A stretch of DNA of 64,000 nucleotides, taken from positions 310,001 through 374,000 of the forward strand of contig NZ_JAKCPW010000004.1 of the NCBI RefSeq assembly GCF_021440085.1, read 5' to 3'. The notes under the pieces are model-generated. The model was given only the letters and a program-made list of their open reading frames with translations, was not told the origin of the DNA and made no database searches. How positions within the stretch are numbered: position 1 is the stretch's first letter; every line of letters begins with the position of its first letter. The position numbers and the translations under genes were made by a program. The DNA comes from Dyadobacter sp. CY261. Lineage in GTDB: Bacteria > Bacteroidota > Bacteroidia > Cytophagales > Spirosomataceae. Positions 16,433 to 25,723 of this stretch are shown here, one piece after another.

Positions 16433-19400
16433 CTATTCAACGGTAATCTTGCCGCCACCCGAATAGCTGCGGTATTCGCCCTGATACATGGCGTCTGCGG
16501 CGGCCGGCCCTACTGTAAATGTTCCTTTCGAAACGATCCTCACCTGATAATAGAAGGTCTTTTCCTGCGCATTGGCCGTGGTGAAGAAGTGAATGCGGTC
16601 GTCGCGGATGTCGTAATATTCGGGAACGGCAGCCTTCGTAATCCACGGCATGTCACGCGGCTCGGTAATGCGCGGGTTTTCGATTTCAAAGCCCGAGGGT
16701 AGCAAATCTGTTACCACCACGTTTTCGACCGGTAGGCCATTCGTACTAGACAATGTCAGTTTGACCACGACCAAATCGTTTTGTTTAAAAGATTGGGCCG
16801 GGGTGCCGTTACGTGTCAGAAACTGACGACGAATGCTAAGGCCCTGATCTTCTTCTACATAATTCCCGATAGCCGACATACCGTCCGTTTGTGCAAACCA
16901 GTACAAATCACCCTTGCCTTGCGTGTTGACCAACAACTTCTGATTTATAATACCTTTCGAAATTTTCAACTCCTTGCCGGAAAACTGGCCGAGCGGCTTT
17001 CCATTTGCGGAAACCGAAGCTGTGACCGTCGAATTGGAAGTCTTTTTGGCCAGCTTCCCCAGCGCCAAAACCGCAAATGCCGCCTCTTGTGTGTTCAGGT
17101 AGGAAGCCGATTGAATGGCTTGTGAAAGCTGTCGACCCAATGTCGGAATTTGCAGGTTCGAAGGATCCGATTCCAATAGTGTATTCAACACCAGCGACAT
17201 ATTCCTAAGCGGGGACGAATAACTGTTATCAAAGAAATTACCCGTGTTTTCGGCAACGTACTTTTTAGGTAACAATGCATTAAAACTTCTCGAATCGCCC
17301 GCCAACTGGAATGCGCCTGCCAGCAGGTATTTCGAATCCTGGGTTAACAAATGGGGGTTTTGCTTGTAATAGTTCATGGACGCGCGGTTTGGGTGGCCGT
17401 TCAGCGCAAGTACATAAAGTGAATAAATAGCCTCACGGCGTGCGACTGTCTTTCTTGTCTGGCTACCGTTAGGTTGTCCTTCATAGGCCAGGCCATTGTT
17501 CGTACTGGCAACAACGATCTCCTTGTTTGCAGTCGTACCACTTTGTGCAGTCAGATATTCCACAGCACGGCTAAGTGTTTTGGCATTTACTTCAAACCCG
17601 GCCCTGTGCGCTTCTTCCAGGAAATGAACAGCATAAGCGGTCGCCCACCAATCCTCTTGTGCAGCACCGGGCCACATGCCCATTCCGCCGTTGAACAACT
17701 GCTGCGATTCGACCTTTCGGATGGCTTGTTGCACATTCGTCATCGGGTTGAAATCACTATCGCCTGTTTTCACTGTGTAAACCGGCGCTGCCATGGCCTT
17801 GGTAAGGTCGGCGAAATAGATCTGAGGGAACGCCTTCGAAACGGTTTGTTCCAAACAACCATAAGGATAGCCTAGCAATGTAGACAATGCCTTTCCACCT
17901 CCCTGGACAAGCGGCGAGCGGCTCAAAACCACCTGGCTGCTGCTCGTCGCAGGAATGAATGACGACCGTAGATCGATCAGCCCCTGTTTGTCTCCCGCGA
18001 TCAGTCCGGATGTGCTTGTTTTCAATAATGGCGATGCAGGGCGAACCGAAATCTCTGTCTGGTTGATGAATGTTTCTTTAAAAGCATTCACTTTTACGGT
18101 TACCTTGCCAACGCCGATCGCAGCCTGGGCTTTTACGGCGAATACCGCCCGGCTTTCCTTACCGGCTGGAATCGTAATGCTCTGTGTAATAGGAGTTGCG
18201 CCCGCCGCCAGAGGCCCAGCCAATTGTACGGATACCGTCGCCGTTGTTGCTTTTGCCTCGGTATTGCTAATGTTCACCGGCAGCACCAGTTCATCACCCG
18301 GACTCAGGAAACGCGGCAAACCGGCACTGATCACGATCGGATCAGCCACTTTCATGTTTCTGGTTGCCGAGCCAAATGCATTGTCCTTATAAGCCACAGC
18401 CATAATGCGGAGATCCCCGCTGAACTGCGGAATATTCACGTCGAAAGTTATGTCGCCGCTGCCATTCGCTTTCAAATGCCCACTCCAAAAGGATACGAGT
18501 TCAGTGCGGCCATTGCTGAGCGGGTTGATCCTTCTTTCGAGATCATAACCGTCACCACCAGAGCTGGATGTTCCCGAAACGGTCAATTCCGGAAACAGTT
18601 GTGCGTATAAATCGTAGCTATTTACCTGTAATGCTCGTTTTTGGTAAAAATGGCCGTAAATATCCGGTGTCTTCGAATTCTTGATCTGTAAAATCCCCTC
18701 GTCAACCACCGCCAGCGTTACCTCAGCATCAGGCGCTGTTTTGATCCTAATCTGCTGTTTTGTCTTCGATCTTGATTTTTCAACCGCGACTACGCGGACC
18801 GGCAATTTCCGCTCGGTATCTTCAACCAAAATAGGCTGGAAGCCGTGAGCGACTGTCAACGGCATATCCGACGCATCTAGCGGACGTATAAGTGTTGCCG
18901 TAACAAATACGTTTGGCAAATGTTCTTCACTAATTTTGAATGTCAATTCGGCAGCCTTTTTTTCGGTCGTTAAAATATGCTGTTCAAGTACATGATTGCG
19001 CTCCACTGTCACGAGCAATCTTCCGTCAAAAGGTGTTTTAAACAAAACCTTCGCAGATTCACCAGTTTTATATTTGTCTTTATCGGTTTCCATTAACACC
19101 CGGCCTTCATTGCTTACCTCGAAAGACGAATATTGTGTGTAACCATAGCCGTAAGCATAAAAATTAGCCAGCGTGTAATGCGCAGCGCCGGGCCGTTTTA
19201 CGCGCACTTCATATTCGCCAGACACCGTCGGCACGTAACGGAATGTGCCTCTTCCACCTGTTAGCATGAGCTTGTTCGAATACACCAGTTTTTCGCTTTT
19301 CCGGGAAGTATATTGTAAGCGGTCGTATTTTTTCTCAACCACGGTCTGATATTCAAGACGCACGACCTCGATATTTGCCACAGCACCATTTTGCAGTGCA

Positions 19401-21892
19401 CCGTTTTTACTAACTCCCACAATATCAACAGGAACAGGCGCATTGGTTCCTACATAGGAGTCGGGTAGACGAATGCCATAAAATACCGGCTGGGTATACA
19501 CGTCGAACTGCTGAATTCTGCCAACAGACCTCCCGTTTTCATCAAAAACGTTGACATAAATAGCACCCCGTAATATTCCAATATCCTGTATGCCGGAGGC
19601 AAGTGTAAATTGTTCGCTTGCCTGCCCCTGTTCATTAGTTGTTCCCTGACGGCTGTCGCGTTCAAAAGTGGTTTTGTCCGGGATATCAAATACGTATTCC
19701 GAAAATGCCTCGGCTGAAAATGCTTTTCGCCGCAGCTCGAAATCCATCTGATAAGTCCGATTGCTTGCAGGAGGGCCAAAGAGGTTCGTCGCCGTAGCTG
19801 TAAGTGATACTTTCTGCCCGGAAACGTAATCCTTTGCCGCACCACTGAGTTCCACTTTGATGCGATCGGGCATGAATTCCTCCACACTCACAGCCTGCGA
19901 GCCCAATAATACTTCGTTGGCATTGTATACTTCAAGAATATAGGTGCCAGTTAGTACACCCGCGTCCAAGGGAATTTCGGATTCGACAGCGCCTTGCTCG
20001 TTGGTTGTTTTACGCCAGGTCCTGAATTCGCGTCCGTTAGGAGTTAACAACCGTAATTTCAGAGGAACCTTACCTGCGGTTTCCCAATTCTGCGTTCGGA
20101 GCACTGTATTGAAATGCATCGTTTCTCCGGGACGGTAAATGTCGCGCTGGCCATAAATAAATACCTGATAACCAGAAGCATTATCCCATAAACCATCCAC
20201 ATCGAACCGCGACGTAGGTACCTGGGAATCTTCCAGTAACAGAAAATTGAAATCATCCTTTGAGCTGGCCGTGATCATCGCAATCTTGAAACCGGGCGCT
20301 TTTTCGCTCAATTTGTCGACATGCGCAATGCCGTCTTTATCGGTCGTAAGTGTATGGACCGTCTGGTTGTTTGAACTAACAAGCGTTAATTCCAGATCGG
20401 CCATAGGCTCGTTCGTTTTGATGGAATTGGCGAAAACCCAAAGTTCGTCCTTGCCTTGTTTGAGAATGAGACCAATATCTGAAATGGAAACCAGTTTGGT
20501 AGCACCCAGGTAAGCTTCTTCTTCCGAGTTCACTGCTACCAAATACACGCCCTGCCGCTTGTTATCATCCGGCAATGCGATGTTCAACGCCGAAATACCT
20601 TTGCTTTTCGAAAGATTCTCGGTTTCTACCGTTTTGCTGACGATAACATCGCTCAACTGACTATCCCGGTCGTCGCTGTAATTGAAATTTCCCGTTGGCT
20701 GCCAATCGTCACCCACGTAAGCGTAGTCGTTCCAACGGTTGCTATGAATATAATGCAGGATGTTGTTCGCATATAATTTCGAAATACGCACCTGCACTTT
20801 GGGCACATTCACGATCTGCACACCAATATTCCGCGAACTTTTGGTGGATAAATACAATCCTTTTTTGTTCGAAAACGAAATCGCAGCGGGCATTTTGCCA
20901 AAAAACAGATCGCGGGATGTTACTTCTTCCAATGTCTGCCCGAGAATGCCTTTCAGCGTTTGGTTCAGCTGTAAAACATAAGTATCTGTTTCGTTAAAAG
21001 CGCCGTGGATAACGAATCCGTTTTCAGTAGCTTCTGCTTGCACGGACGCTTCCGGATTCACTGCAAAACTCTTTGCGATGCTTTCCTTGTCGAGTTCCTG
21101 GGTCGTGATAATCCTCGCATAGCCCTCATTATTTTCAAAACCGGTCTTGATCTCGACTACTTCCAGATGCAGCGGAGAAGGAAAGCTGACCATTTTTGTT
21201 AATGCTTCCTGACTGCTGTAAGATGTGTTTTGTACCTTCACCCCTTTGTCGATCGAAATATTAATTGGCATTTCATTGTTATCCGCTTTTCCGACATTGG
21301 CCAACGCCAGCGTTACCGAAGATTCACTTTGGGAAGGCAATATCCTGAAATCCAAAGCCTTGCTTCCTGATAAGATTTTCAACTTTTCAGCCACATTCTG
21401 GCTATTGACCGGATAGTTGAAATTCAACCGCAGCCTAGCCTCCTGTCTGCCGCTTTCCTGTGACAATGTCCACCAGCTTTCCGTTTCAGCCAGTTGCAGG
21501 TAAGGTGTATGGAATGTGACCGGATCTTTCGAGACTTTATATTTCTTACCCCCTTCCGGTTTCTCTGTCAGCAGATCCGTAAGTTGCGCTTTATAGGAGG
21601 TTGCAGCGCCAAACCCTGCGACTGGCGAGAAAACGAGTTCATTTGGCGCGGTCCATTTAAATTTTCCCCGGACCGCCGGTTCGAACGTCACAAATTGCGT
21701 CGAATCCCAGTTGTTCAACTCGGCCTTCGAAACAAGGTCCTTGTTAAAAGTAAATACTAAATTCTGCGACTGGCCGACCTCTTCGGTGAAGTTGGTGCTG
21801 GCAACACGGATTTCGTTGAAAGAAGAGCAATTGCTAAAAAACCAGGCAAAAAAGAGGAAGCAAAAAGAACTCAGGATGGCAGTCTTTTTCAT
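16433..21892 (-). CDS. Bacterial alpha-2-macroglobulin-like lipoprotein with intact thioester motif
   Basis: This 1819-residue lipoprotein has signal and lipobox FFSNC (Cys at residue 22). It has the layout of bacterial alpha-2-macroglobulins of the YfhM class: a long row of MG beta-sandwich domains in the N-terminal two thirds, a bait-region/MG junction, a thioester domain with the motif CLEQ (C1346-Q1349), and a C-terminal domain ending in a beta-rich fold. Such proteins trap incoming proteases in the periplasm by covalent thioester attack. In E. coli the partner is penicillin-binding protein 1C; no pbpC gene is next to this one. It follows ispH on the same strand, with a terminator between them only 14 bases before its ATG. 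Confidence 0.9.
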   Translation of the reverse strand: MKKTAILSSFCFLFFAWFFSNCSSFNEIRVASTNFTEEVGQSQNLVFTFNKDLVSKAELNNWDSTQFVTFEPAVRGKFKWTAPNELVFSPVAGFGAATSYKAQLTDLLTEKPEGGKKYKVSKDPVTFHTPYLQLAETESWWTLSQESGRQEARLRLNFNYPVNSQNVAEKLKILSGSKALDFRILPSQSESSVTLALANVGKADNNEMPINISIDKGVKVQNTSYSSQEALTKMVSFPSPLHLEVVEIKTGFENNEGYARIITTQELDKESIAKSFAVNPEASVQAEATENGFVIHGAFNETDTYVLQLNQTLKGILGQTLEEVTSRDLFFGKMPAAISFSNKKGLYLSTKSSRNIGVQIVNVPKVQVRISKLYANNILHYIHSNRWNDYAYVGDDWQPTGNFNYSDDRDSQLSDVIVSKTVETENLSKSKGISALNIALPDDNKRQGVYLVAVNSEEEAYLGATKLVSISDIGLILKQGKDELWVFANSIKTNEPMADLELTLVSSNNQTVHTLTTDKDGIAHVDKLSEKAPGFKIAMITASSKDDFNFLLLEDSQVPTSRFDVDGLWDNASGYQVFIYGQRDIYRPGETMHFNTVLRTQNWETAGKVPLKLRLLTPNGREFRTWRKTTNEQGAVESEIPLDAGVLTGTYILEVYNANEVLLGSQAVSVEEFMPDRIKVELSGAAKDYVSGQKVSLTATATNLFGPPASNRTYQMDFELRRKAFSAEAFSEYVFDIPDKTTFERDSRQGTTNEQGQASEQFTLASGIQDIGILRGAIYVNVFDENGRSVGRIQQFDVYTQPVFYGIRLPDSYVGTNAPVPVDIVGVSKNGALQNGAVANIEVVRLEYQTVVEKKYDRLQYTSRKSEKLVYSNKLMLTGGRGTFRYVPTVSGEYEVRVKRPGAAHYTLANFYAYGYGYTQYSSFEVSNEGRVLMETDKDKYKTGESAKVLFKTPFDGRLLVTVERNHVLEQHILTTEKKAAELTFKISEEHLPNVFVTATLIRPLDASDMPLTVAHGFQPILVEDTERKLPVRVVAVEKSRSKTKQQIRIKTAPDAEVTLAVVDEGILQIKNSKTPDIYGHFYQKRALQVNSYDLYAQLFPELTVSGTSSSGGDGYDLERRINPLSNGRTELVSFWSGHLKANGSGDITFDVNIPQFSGDLRIMAVAYKDNAFGSATRNMKVADPIVISAGLPRFLSPGDELVLPVNISNTEAKATTATVSVQLAGPLAAGATPITQSITIPAGKESRAVFAVKAQAAIGVGKVTVKVNAFKETFINQTEISVRPASPLLKTSTSGLIAGDKQGLIDLRSSFIPATSSSQVVLSRSPLVQGGGKALSTLLGYPYGCLEQTVSKAFPQIYFADLTKAMAAPVYTVKTGDSDFNPMTNVQQAIRKVESQQLFNGGMGMWPGAAQEDWWATAYAVHFLEEAHRAGFEVNAKTLSRAVEYLTAQSGTTANKEIVVASTNNGLAYEGQPNGSQTRKTVARREAIYSLYVLALNGHPNRASMNYYKQNPHLLTQDSKYLLAGAFQLAGDSRSFNALLPKKYVAENTGNFFDNSYSSPLRNMSLVLNTLLESDPSNLQIPTLGRQLSQAIQSASYLNTQEAAFAVLALGKLAKKTSNSTVTASVSANGKPLGQFSGKELKISKGIINQKLLVNTQGKGDLYWFAQTDGMSAIGNYVEEDQGLSIRRQFLTRNGTPAQSFKQNDLVVVKLTLSSTNGLPVENVVVTDLLPSGFEIENPRITEPRDMPWITKAAVPEYYDIRDDRIHFFTTANAQEKTFYYQVRIVSKGTFTVGPAAADAMYQGEYRSYSGGGKITVE

Positions 21893-21906
21893 AGGAAAGA
21901 AGATAT

Positions 21907-21942
21907 AAAAAAACGGATGATTTTATGAACAAAACCATCCGT
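21907..21942 (-). terminator. Terminator between ispH and the macroglobulin gene
   Basis: ACGGATG (21913-21919) pairs with CATCCGT (21936-21942), with an inner TTTT/AAAA stem and a 6-nt loop. On the minus strand it continues into a run of seven T. It lies close to the start at 21892, so the next gene must use a very short leader or read-through. Confidence 0.75.
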
Positions 21943-22033
21943 CTAAATTAGACTATATAAGTTAATTCGCTTTAAATAACCTCTTTCAAATGATTCAACG
22001 GCGCTCCTGCGAAATTAAACGGTAAAAGAACTA

Positions 22034-23257
22034 CTAAAATGCCTGCATCACTTCCTCGATCGGTTTCGCACCTTCAAAAAATGACAATAACCGCACAAGA
22101 ATACCTTCCACGACCGCATCCGGACATGACGCGCCACAAGTGAGCATAATGCGCGCGGGAGACTTTTCCGGTAGGTAGTTTTCTGTCACCATTTCTTCTT
22201 TTTTGTGGAGATCGAAATGGCGGATCAGGTGCTTGTCGAGAATTTTATTGACCGATTCGATAAAATAAGTCGGGAATTTTTGCTCGCAAAGCTCTACCAA
22301 ATGGGATGTATTGGAGCTATTATAACCTCCGGCCACCACAACCAGATCCGCATCGTGCGTCAGCAAAGCGTAGGTAGCATCCTGATTATCGTTCGTCGCG
22401 TAACATAATGTGTCGCGCGTGTTCGCGAAACGTTCTTCCACCTGTTCCGGGCGAAGGCTGTAATGCCGGATCATCACATTTTTGAGGTAATCAGCAATGC
22501 CCTGGGTGTCTGACGCCAGCATGGTCGTCTGATTTACTACTCCAATGCGCTGCAAGTCCTTCTTGGGATCAAAACCATCTGAATACTGGTTTTTAAAATC
22601 TTCAAAAAACTGGTCGGTGGGCTTGGAACCCGCCATATACTCAGCCAGGAGCTGGGCTTGCTTCATATTTTCCACTACGACCGTCGGTGCATTTTCCTTA
22701 CTATGCGAGAATGTGGCGCGAGTTTCTTCGTGATTCGGTTTGCCGTGCACTACAATCGTATAGTTCTTCTCGCCAATCTGCGCGGCACGGTTCCAGACTT
22801 TTTCTACAAACGGGCAAGTCGTGTCGTACACATACGCATTTACGCCCAGTTCCGAGAGCTTTTGCTGATTTTCGACCGTAGTTCCAAATGCCGGAACGAT
22901 CACAATATCTTCCGCTGTCAACTCTTCCCAAGCGATCAGTTGTGAGCCTTGGGTATCCATGATAAACTGTACACCGCGTTCTATCAGATCGTGGTTTACA
23001 TCCGGATTGTGGATCATTTCGCTCAGAAGGAAGATCCGCTTGCCCGGATTCTCGGCAATGGCCTTATAAGCGATGTCGATGGCATTCTCTACCCCGTAGC
23101 AAAATCCAAAATGCCGTGCAATGAGAAACTGCACAGGCCCGAAATCGAGTACTGTGGGTGAATAATCCCTTTTTAACTTGTCGTTTTTACGACGGAATTC
23201 CTTGATCGGCGTGATAATGCGGCTCCGGTAAAAATCAGGGATATTGAAAGTTTTCAT
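22034..23257 (-). CDS. ispH: 4-hydroxy-3-methylbut-2-enyl diphosphate reductase, long form
   Basis: This 407-residue enzyme performs the last step of the MEP isoprenoid pathway, making IPP and DMAPP with an iron-sulfur cluster. The three cluster cysteines are visible: C53 in GFCYGV, C148 in DTTCPFV and C285 in DTLCYATNDNQ. The catalytic Glu region is PNHEET (H176-E178). It is about 90 residues longer than the E. coli enzyme, with a 40-residue N-terminal extension and a middle insertion, as in the plant and cyanobacterial-like long form. It has its own promoter (23290-23320). The polyprenyl synthase at 41237 would use its products. Confidence 0.95.
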   Translation of the reverse strand: MKTFNIPDFYRSRIITPIKEFRRKNDKLKRDYSPTVLDFGPVQFLIARHFGFCYGVENAIDIAYKAIAENPGKRIFLLSEMIHNPDVNHDLIERGVQFIMDTQGSQLIAWEELTAEDIVIVPAFGTTVENQQKLSELGVNAYVYDTTCPFVEKVWNRAAQIGEKNYTIVVHGKPNHEETRATFSHSKENAPTVVVENMKQAQLLAEYMAGSKPTDQFFEDFKNQYSDGFDPKKDLQRIGVVNQTTMLASDTQGIADYLKNVMIRHYSLRPEQVEERFANTRDTLCYATNDNQDATYALLTHDADLVVVAGGYNSSNTSHLVELCEQKFPTYFIESVNKILDKHLIRHFDLHKKEEMVTENYLPEKSPARIMLTCGASCPDAVVEGILVRLLSFFEGAKPIEEVMQAF

Positions 23258-23289
23258 GTACTTAAATCAGTAGATTGCATCAGGCGGCA

Positions 23290-23320
23290 CAAAGATAACC
23301 CCGCCTTTTTCTAAGAACAA
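23290..23320 (-). promoter_or_regulatory. Candidate ispH promoter
   Basis: On the minus strand TTG (23318-23320) and TATCTTTG (23290-23297) are separated by 20 bases, a good match to the Bacteroidota -33/-7 arrangement. The predicted leader is about 25-30 bases. Confidence 0.65.
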
Positions 23321-23436
23321 CACGGTATGCCCCTTTGTTCGGCGTGCGGCATTTTGAAAAAATTTTTAAAATGAATGCAACATGCCGAAGAATCGCTTGT
23401 CTTTGATTCAGAACGTTCAAAATATAAACCTTCTGC

Positions 23437-24000
23437 TTGAAAACACAAATTTACCCCGACCGGCACGTCGAACTGGTAGAGCGTTGTAAACTCGGCGAGC
23501 GCAAAGCGCAGTACGAGCTTTACAAACATTACTCTAAGGCCATGTTCAACATCTGCATGCGGATACTGAACCATTTGGGAGAGGCCGAGGATGCTCTGCA
23601 GGAGGCTTTCGTGGACGCGTTCACGAACCTGCACCAGTTCCGGCAGCAATCTACGTTCGGGGCGTGGTTGAAGCAAATCGTGGTCAATAAGGCGATCAAC
23701 CACATGCGGAGCAGGAAGGTAAAATGGGTGGAAATTGAAGAATTCCACGAGACATTAGAGCAAAGCGACCGGAATGAGGATTCTTTCGGACTGGATGAGA
23801 GCGACACGACGCTCGAAATAGAAAGGGTTCGTAACGCGGTACAGAAATTGCCAGATGGTTACCGGGTGGTATTAAGCCTGTATTTGTTTGAAGGCTACGA
23901 CCACGAAGAGATCGGCGAAGTGCTCGGGATCAGCGAAACAACCTCCCGAACGCAATATATGCGGGCGAAAAGGAAGCTGACCGAAATGCTGGTCAGATAA
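23437..24000 (+). CDS. ECF-type RNA polymerase sigma factor
   Basis: This 187-residue group 4 sigma factor has region 2 around residues 15-85 (YELYKHYSKAMFNICMRILN, EAEDALQEAFVDAF) and region 4 around 125-185 (LPDGYRVVLSLYLFEGYDHEEIGEVLGISE...SRTQYMRAKRKL). The only reasonable start is a TTG at 23437 (MKTQIYPDRHVELVERC); it aligns with the usual beginning of such proteins. The next gene encodes a membrane protein, probably its anti-sigma partner, and a third gene overlaps that one, making a three-gene signalling module. Its targets cannot be told from sequence. Confidence 0.88.
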   Translation: MKTQIYPDRHVELVERCKLGERKAQYELYKHYSKAMFNICMRILNHLGEAEDALQEAFVDAFTNLHQFRQQSTFGAWLKQIVVNKAINHMRSRKVKWVEIEEFHETLEQSDRNEDSFGLDESDTTLEIERVRNAVQKLPDGYRVVLSLYLFEGYDHEEIGEVLGISETTSRTQYMRAKRKLTEMLVR

Positions 24001-24084
24001 GCTTTTCAATAGTTGGAAATGATACTTACCTAAAACTCTTACGGATTTGAGACTATTATTTACACTTGACAAGTTAATTAATCT

Positions 24085-24693
24085 ATGAAAAATTCTTCTG
24101 ATAAAAAGGATCGATTGGAGCGGTTTGTGCGAGATAACAGGGATGGATTTGATACTTTCTTACCGCAGGATTCTTTGTGGAGCCAAATTGAGAGCCAACT
24201 ACATAACGAGATTCCGATAGTACCGGAGAAAGCGAAAAAAAAAATCAGGCGTCTGAATAACCCCTATTTCGACTGGCGGATCGCCGCCGGGGTATTTCTG
24301 GCCCTCGGGATCGGATTTCTGGTTTACCTCAATAACGAATACGGCATCACCCGTGATCCGCGCGTGGCCCTGAAAGTCCCTGCCTACGCCCGTGAATTCA
24401 ATCAATACAATGTTGCAATAGACCAAAAAAGGGAGGAGATCATCAAACTGGCCCGGAACAATCCGGAGCTGTACAAAGATTTTTCCACTGATTTGGAAAG
24501 TCTGGAAGCGAATTATAAAAACCTGCGCTCCAACTTGTCGAATGCCCCTAACCAGGAAGCACTGCTTGAAGCAATGGTTCAGAACCTCCAGTTACAGGTG
24601 GACCTGCTGAACCAACAACTGGAAATTTTGCAACGTATCAACAAAGTGAAAAATGACAACAATAAAGAAAATAGCAACGCTCCTGTTATTTAG
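24085..24693 (+). CDS. Membrane protein, probable anti-sigma factor
   Basis: This 202-residue protein has a cytoplasmic N-terminal part (about 1-60, charged, with LWSQIESQL), a single membrane helix at about 64-83 (WRIAAGVFLALGIGFLVYL) and a periplasmic C-terminal part rich in heptad-like Leu/Gln repeats (about 110-195), probably a coiled coil. The position directly after an ECF sigma gene and this topology suggest an anti-sigma factor that holds the sigma factor at the membrane. No ZAS zinc motif is visible, so the family is not named. Its last 41 bases overlap the next gene in another frame. Confidence 0.75.
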   Translation: MKNSSDKKDRLERFVRDNRDGFDTFLPQDSLWSQIESQLHNEIPIVPEKAKKKIRRLNNPYFDWRIAAGVFLALGIGFLVYLNNEYGITRDPRVALKVPAYAREFNQYNVAIDQKREEIIKLARNNPELYKDFSTDLESLEANYKNLRSNLSNAPNQEALLEAMVQNLQLQVDLLNQQLEILQRINKVKNDNNKENSNAPVI

Positions 24694-25714
24694 TGTGATC
24701 GCACTGCCGCAGGTAGCCAGCGCAATGCCCAGTCCCGACGATTCCGAACAAAATGGGCTGGTAGAGAAGCGAAGGAATATTGTAAAGATATTTGACGTCA
24801 AAAAAAGCGATGCCCTCGAAGTCGATAACCAGTTCGGACTTGTGAAGGTAAACCTTTGGGCGAAAGAAGAGATTAAGGTTGAAATTGTGGTAACCGCCAA
24901 CGCACCATCCGATACCCGCGCTTCGGAATATCTCGGATCGGTGAATATTGATGAAAAACGGGTGAAAAACCTCATCAGCATCACCACTCGCATCGACCGC
25001 AACCAATTTGGCAACAATGGCTGGAACAAAAGCAAAGGCGACAAAAACTTTATCCAGATCGACTACACGATTTATATGCCGAAAGAGAATGCGCTTACCG
25101 TCCGCAATAAATTCGGGAATACCGACATCCATACATTTCACGCGCCGCTGACCGTCGACTCCAAACATGGTAATTTCGTGGCCACGCTGCTCGAAAACCC
25201 GGATAATGTGATCGACATTCAGTTTGGAAGCGCCAAAATAGGCAAAATGGATGGCGGAAGGCTCGATTGCCAATATTCTAATGTGAAGCTTGACCTGGCC
25301 AAAAAAGTGTGGTTAAGTAACAAGTTCGGCGAGCTTAGCATTGGTGATGTCGTCAATCTGGACGCGGCTATCGATTATTCCGGGGCGAAAATCGGGACGA
25401 TCCGCGGTACCGGCAAAATCAAGCTGAATTACTCAGGCAATTTCAAGATAGATGAACTGACAAACTCGGCACAGAATGTAGATATTCAAGCATCCTACTC
25501 ATCGGTGGTGCTGCCGGCTGAGGCTAATCAGTTCAATGTAAGCGTGACTTATGGAAAGTTCAGTTACCCGGCGGAGAATGTCAACTTTTCCATGCAACCT
25601 GAGAAAGATGGCCGGCCCGATAAAATGAAGCATTATCAGGGCAAAATCGGCACCGGCGGAGGAACGAAGATTACCATTACCTCACTCTTTGGCGATGTCA
25701 AGTTGAAAGAGTAA
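24653..25714 (+). CDS. Exported DUF4097-like beta-helix protein
   Basis: This 353-residue protein has a signal peptide (about 1-24, cleavage near ASA-MPS). The mature part consists of short repeating strands with recurring motifs such as NQFGLVKVNLW, NKFGNTDIHTF, SKHGNFVATL, NKFGELSIGDV and SYSSVVL, which form a right-handed beta-helix or adhesin-like fold of the DUF4097 type. These proteins commonly follow sigma/anti-sigma pairs in Bacteroidota; their function is unknown. The start lies 41 bases inside the previous gene, strongly suggesting coupled translation. It is convergent with bshC, with only 9 bases between the stops. Confidence 0.8.
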   Translation: MTTIKKIATLLLFSVIALPQVASAMPSPDDSEQNGLVEKRRNIVKIFDVKKSDALEVDNQFGLVKVNLWAKEEIKVEIVVTANAPSDTRASEYLGSVNIDEKRVKNLISITTRIDRNQFGNNGWNKSKGDKNFIQIDYTIYMPKENALTVRNKFGNTDIHTFHAPLTVDSKHGNFVATLLENPDNVIDIQFGSAKIGKMDGGRLDCQYSNVKLDLAKKVWLSNKFGELSIGDVVNLDAAIDYSGAKIGTIRGTGKIKLNYSGNFKIDELTNSAQNVDIQASYSSVVLPAEANQFNVSVTYGKFSYPAENVNFSMQPEKDGRPDKMKHYQGKIGTGGGTKITITSLFGDVKLKE

Positions 25715-25723
25715 AGCGCTCTC

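Noticed and set aside
23311..23748. A 145-codon minus-strand frame beside ispH
   Set aside because: It is antisense to the start of the sigma factor gene and has no recognisable features.
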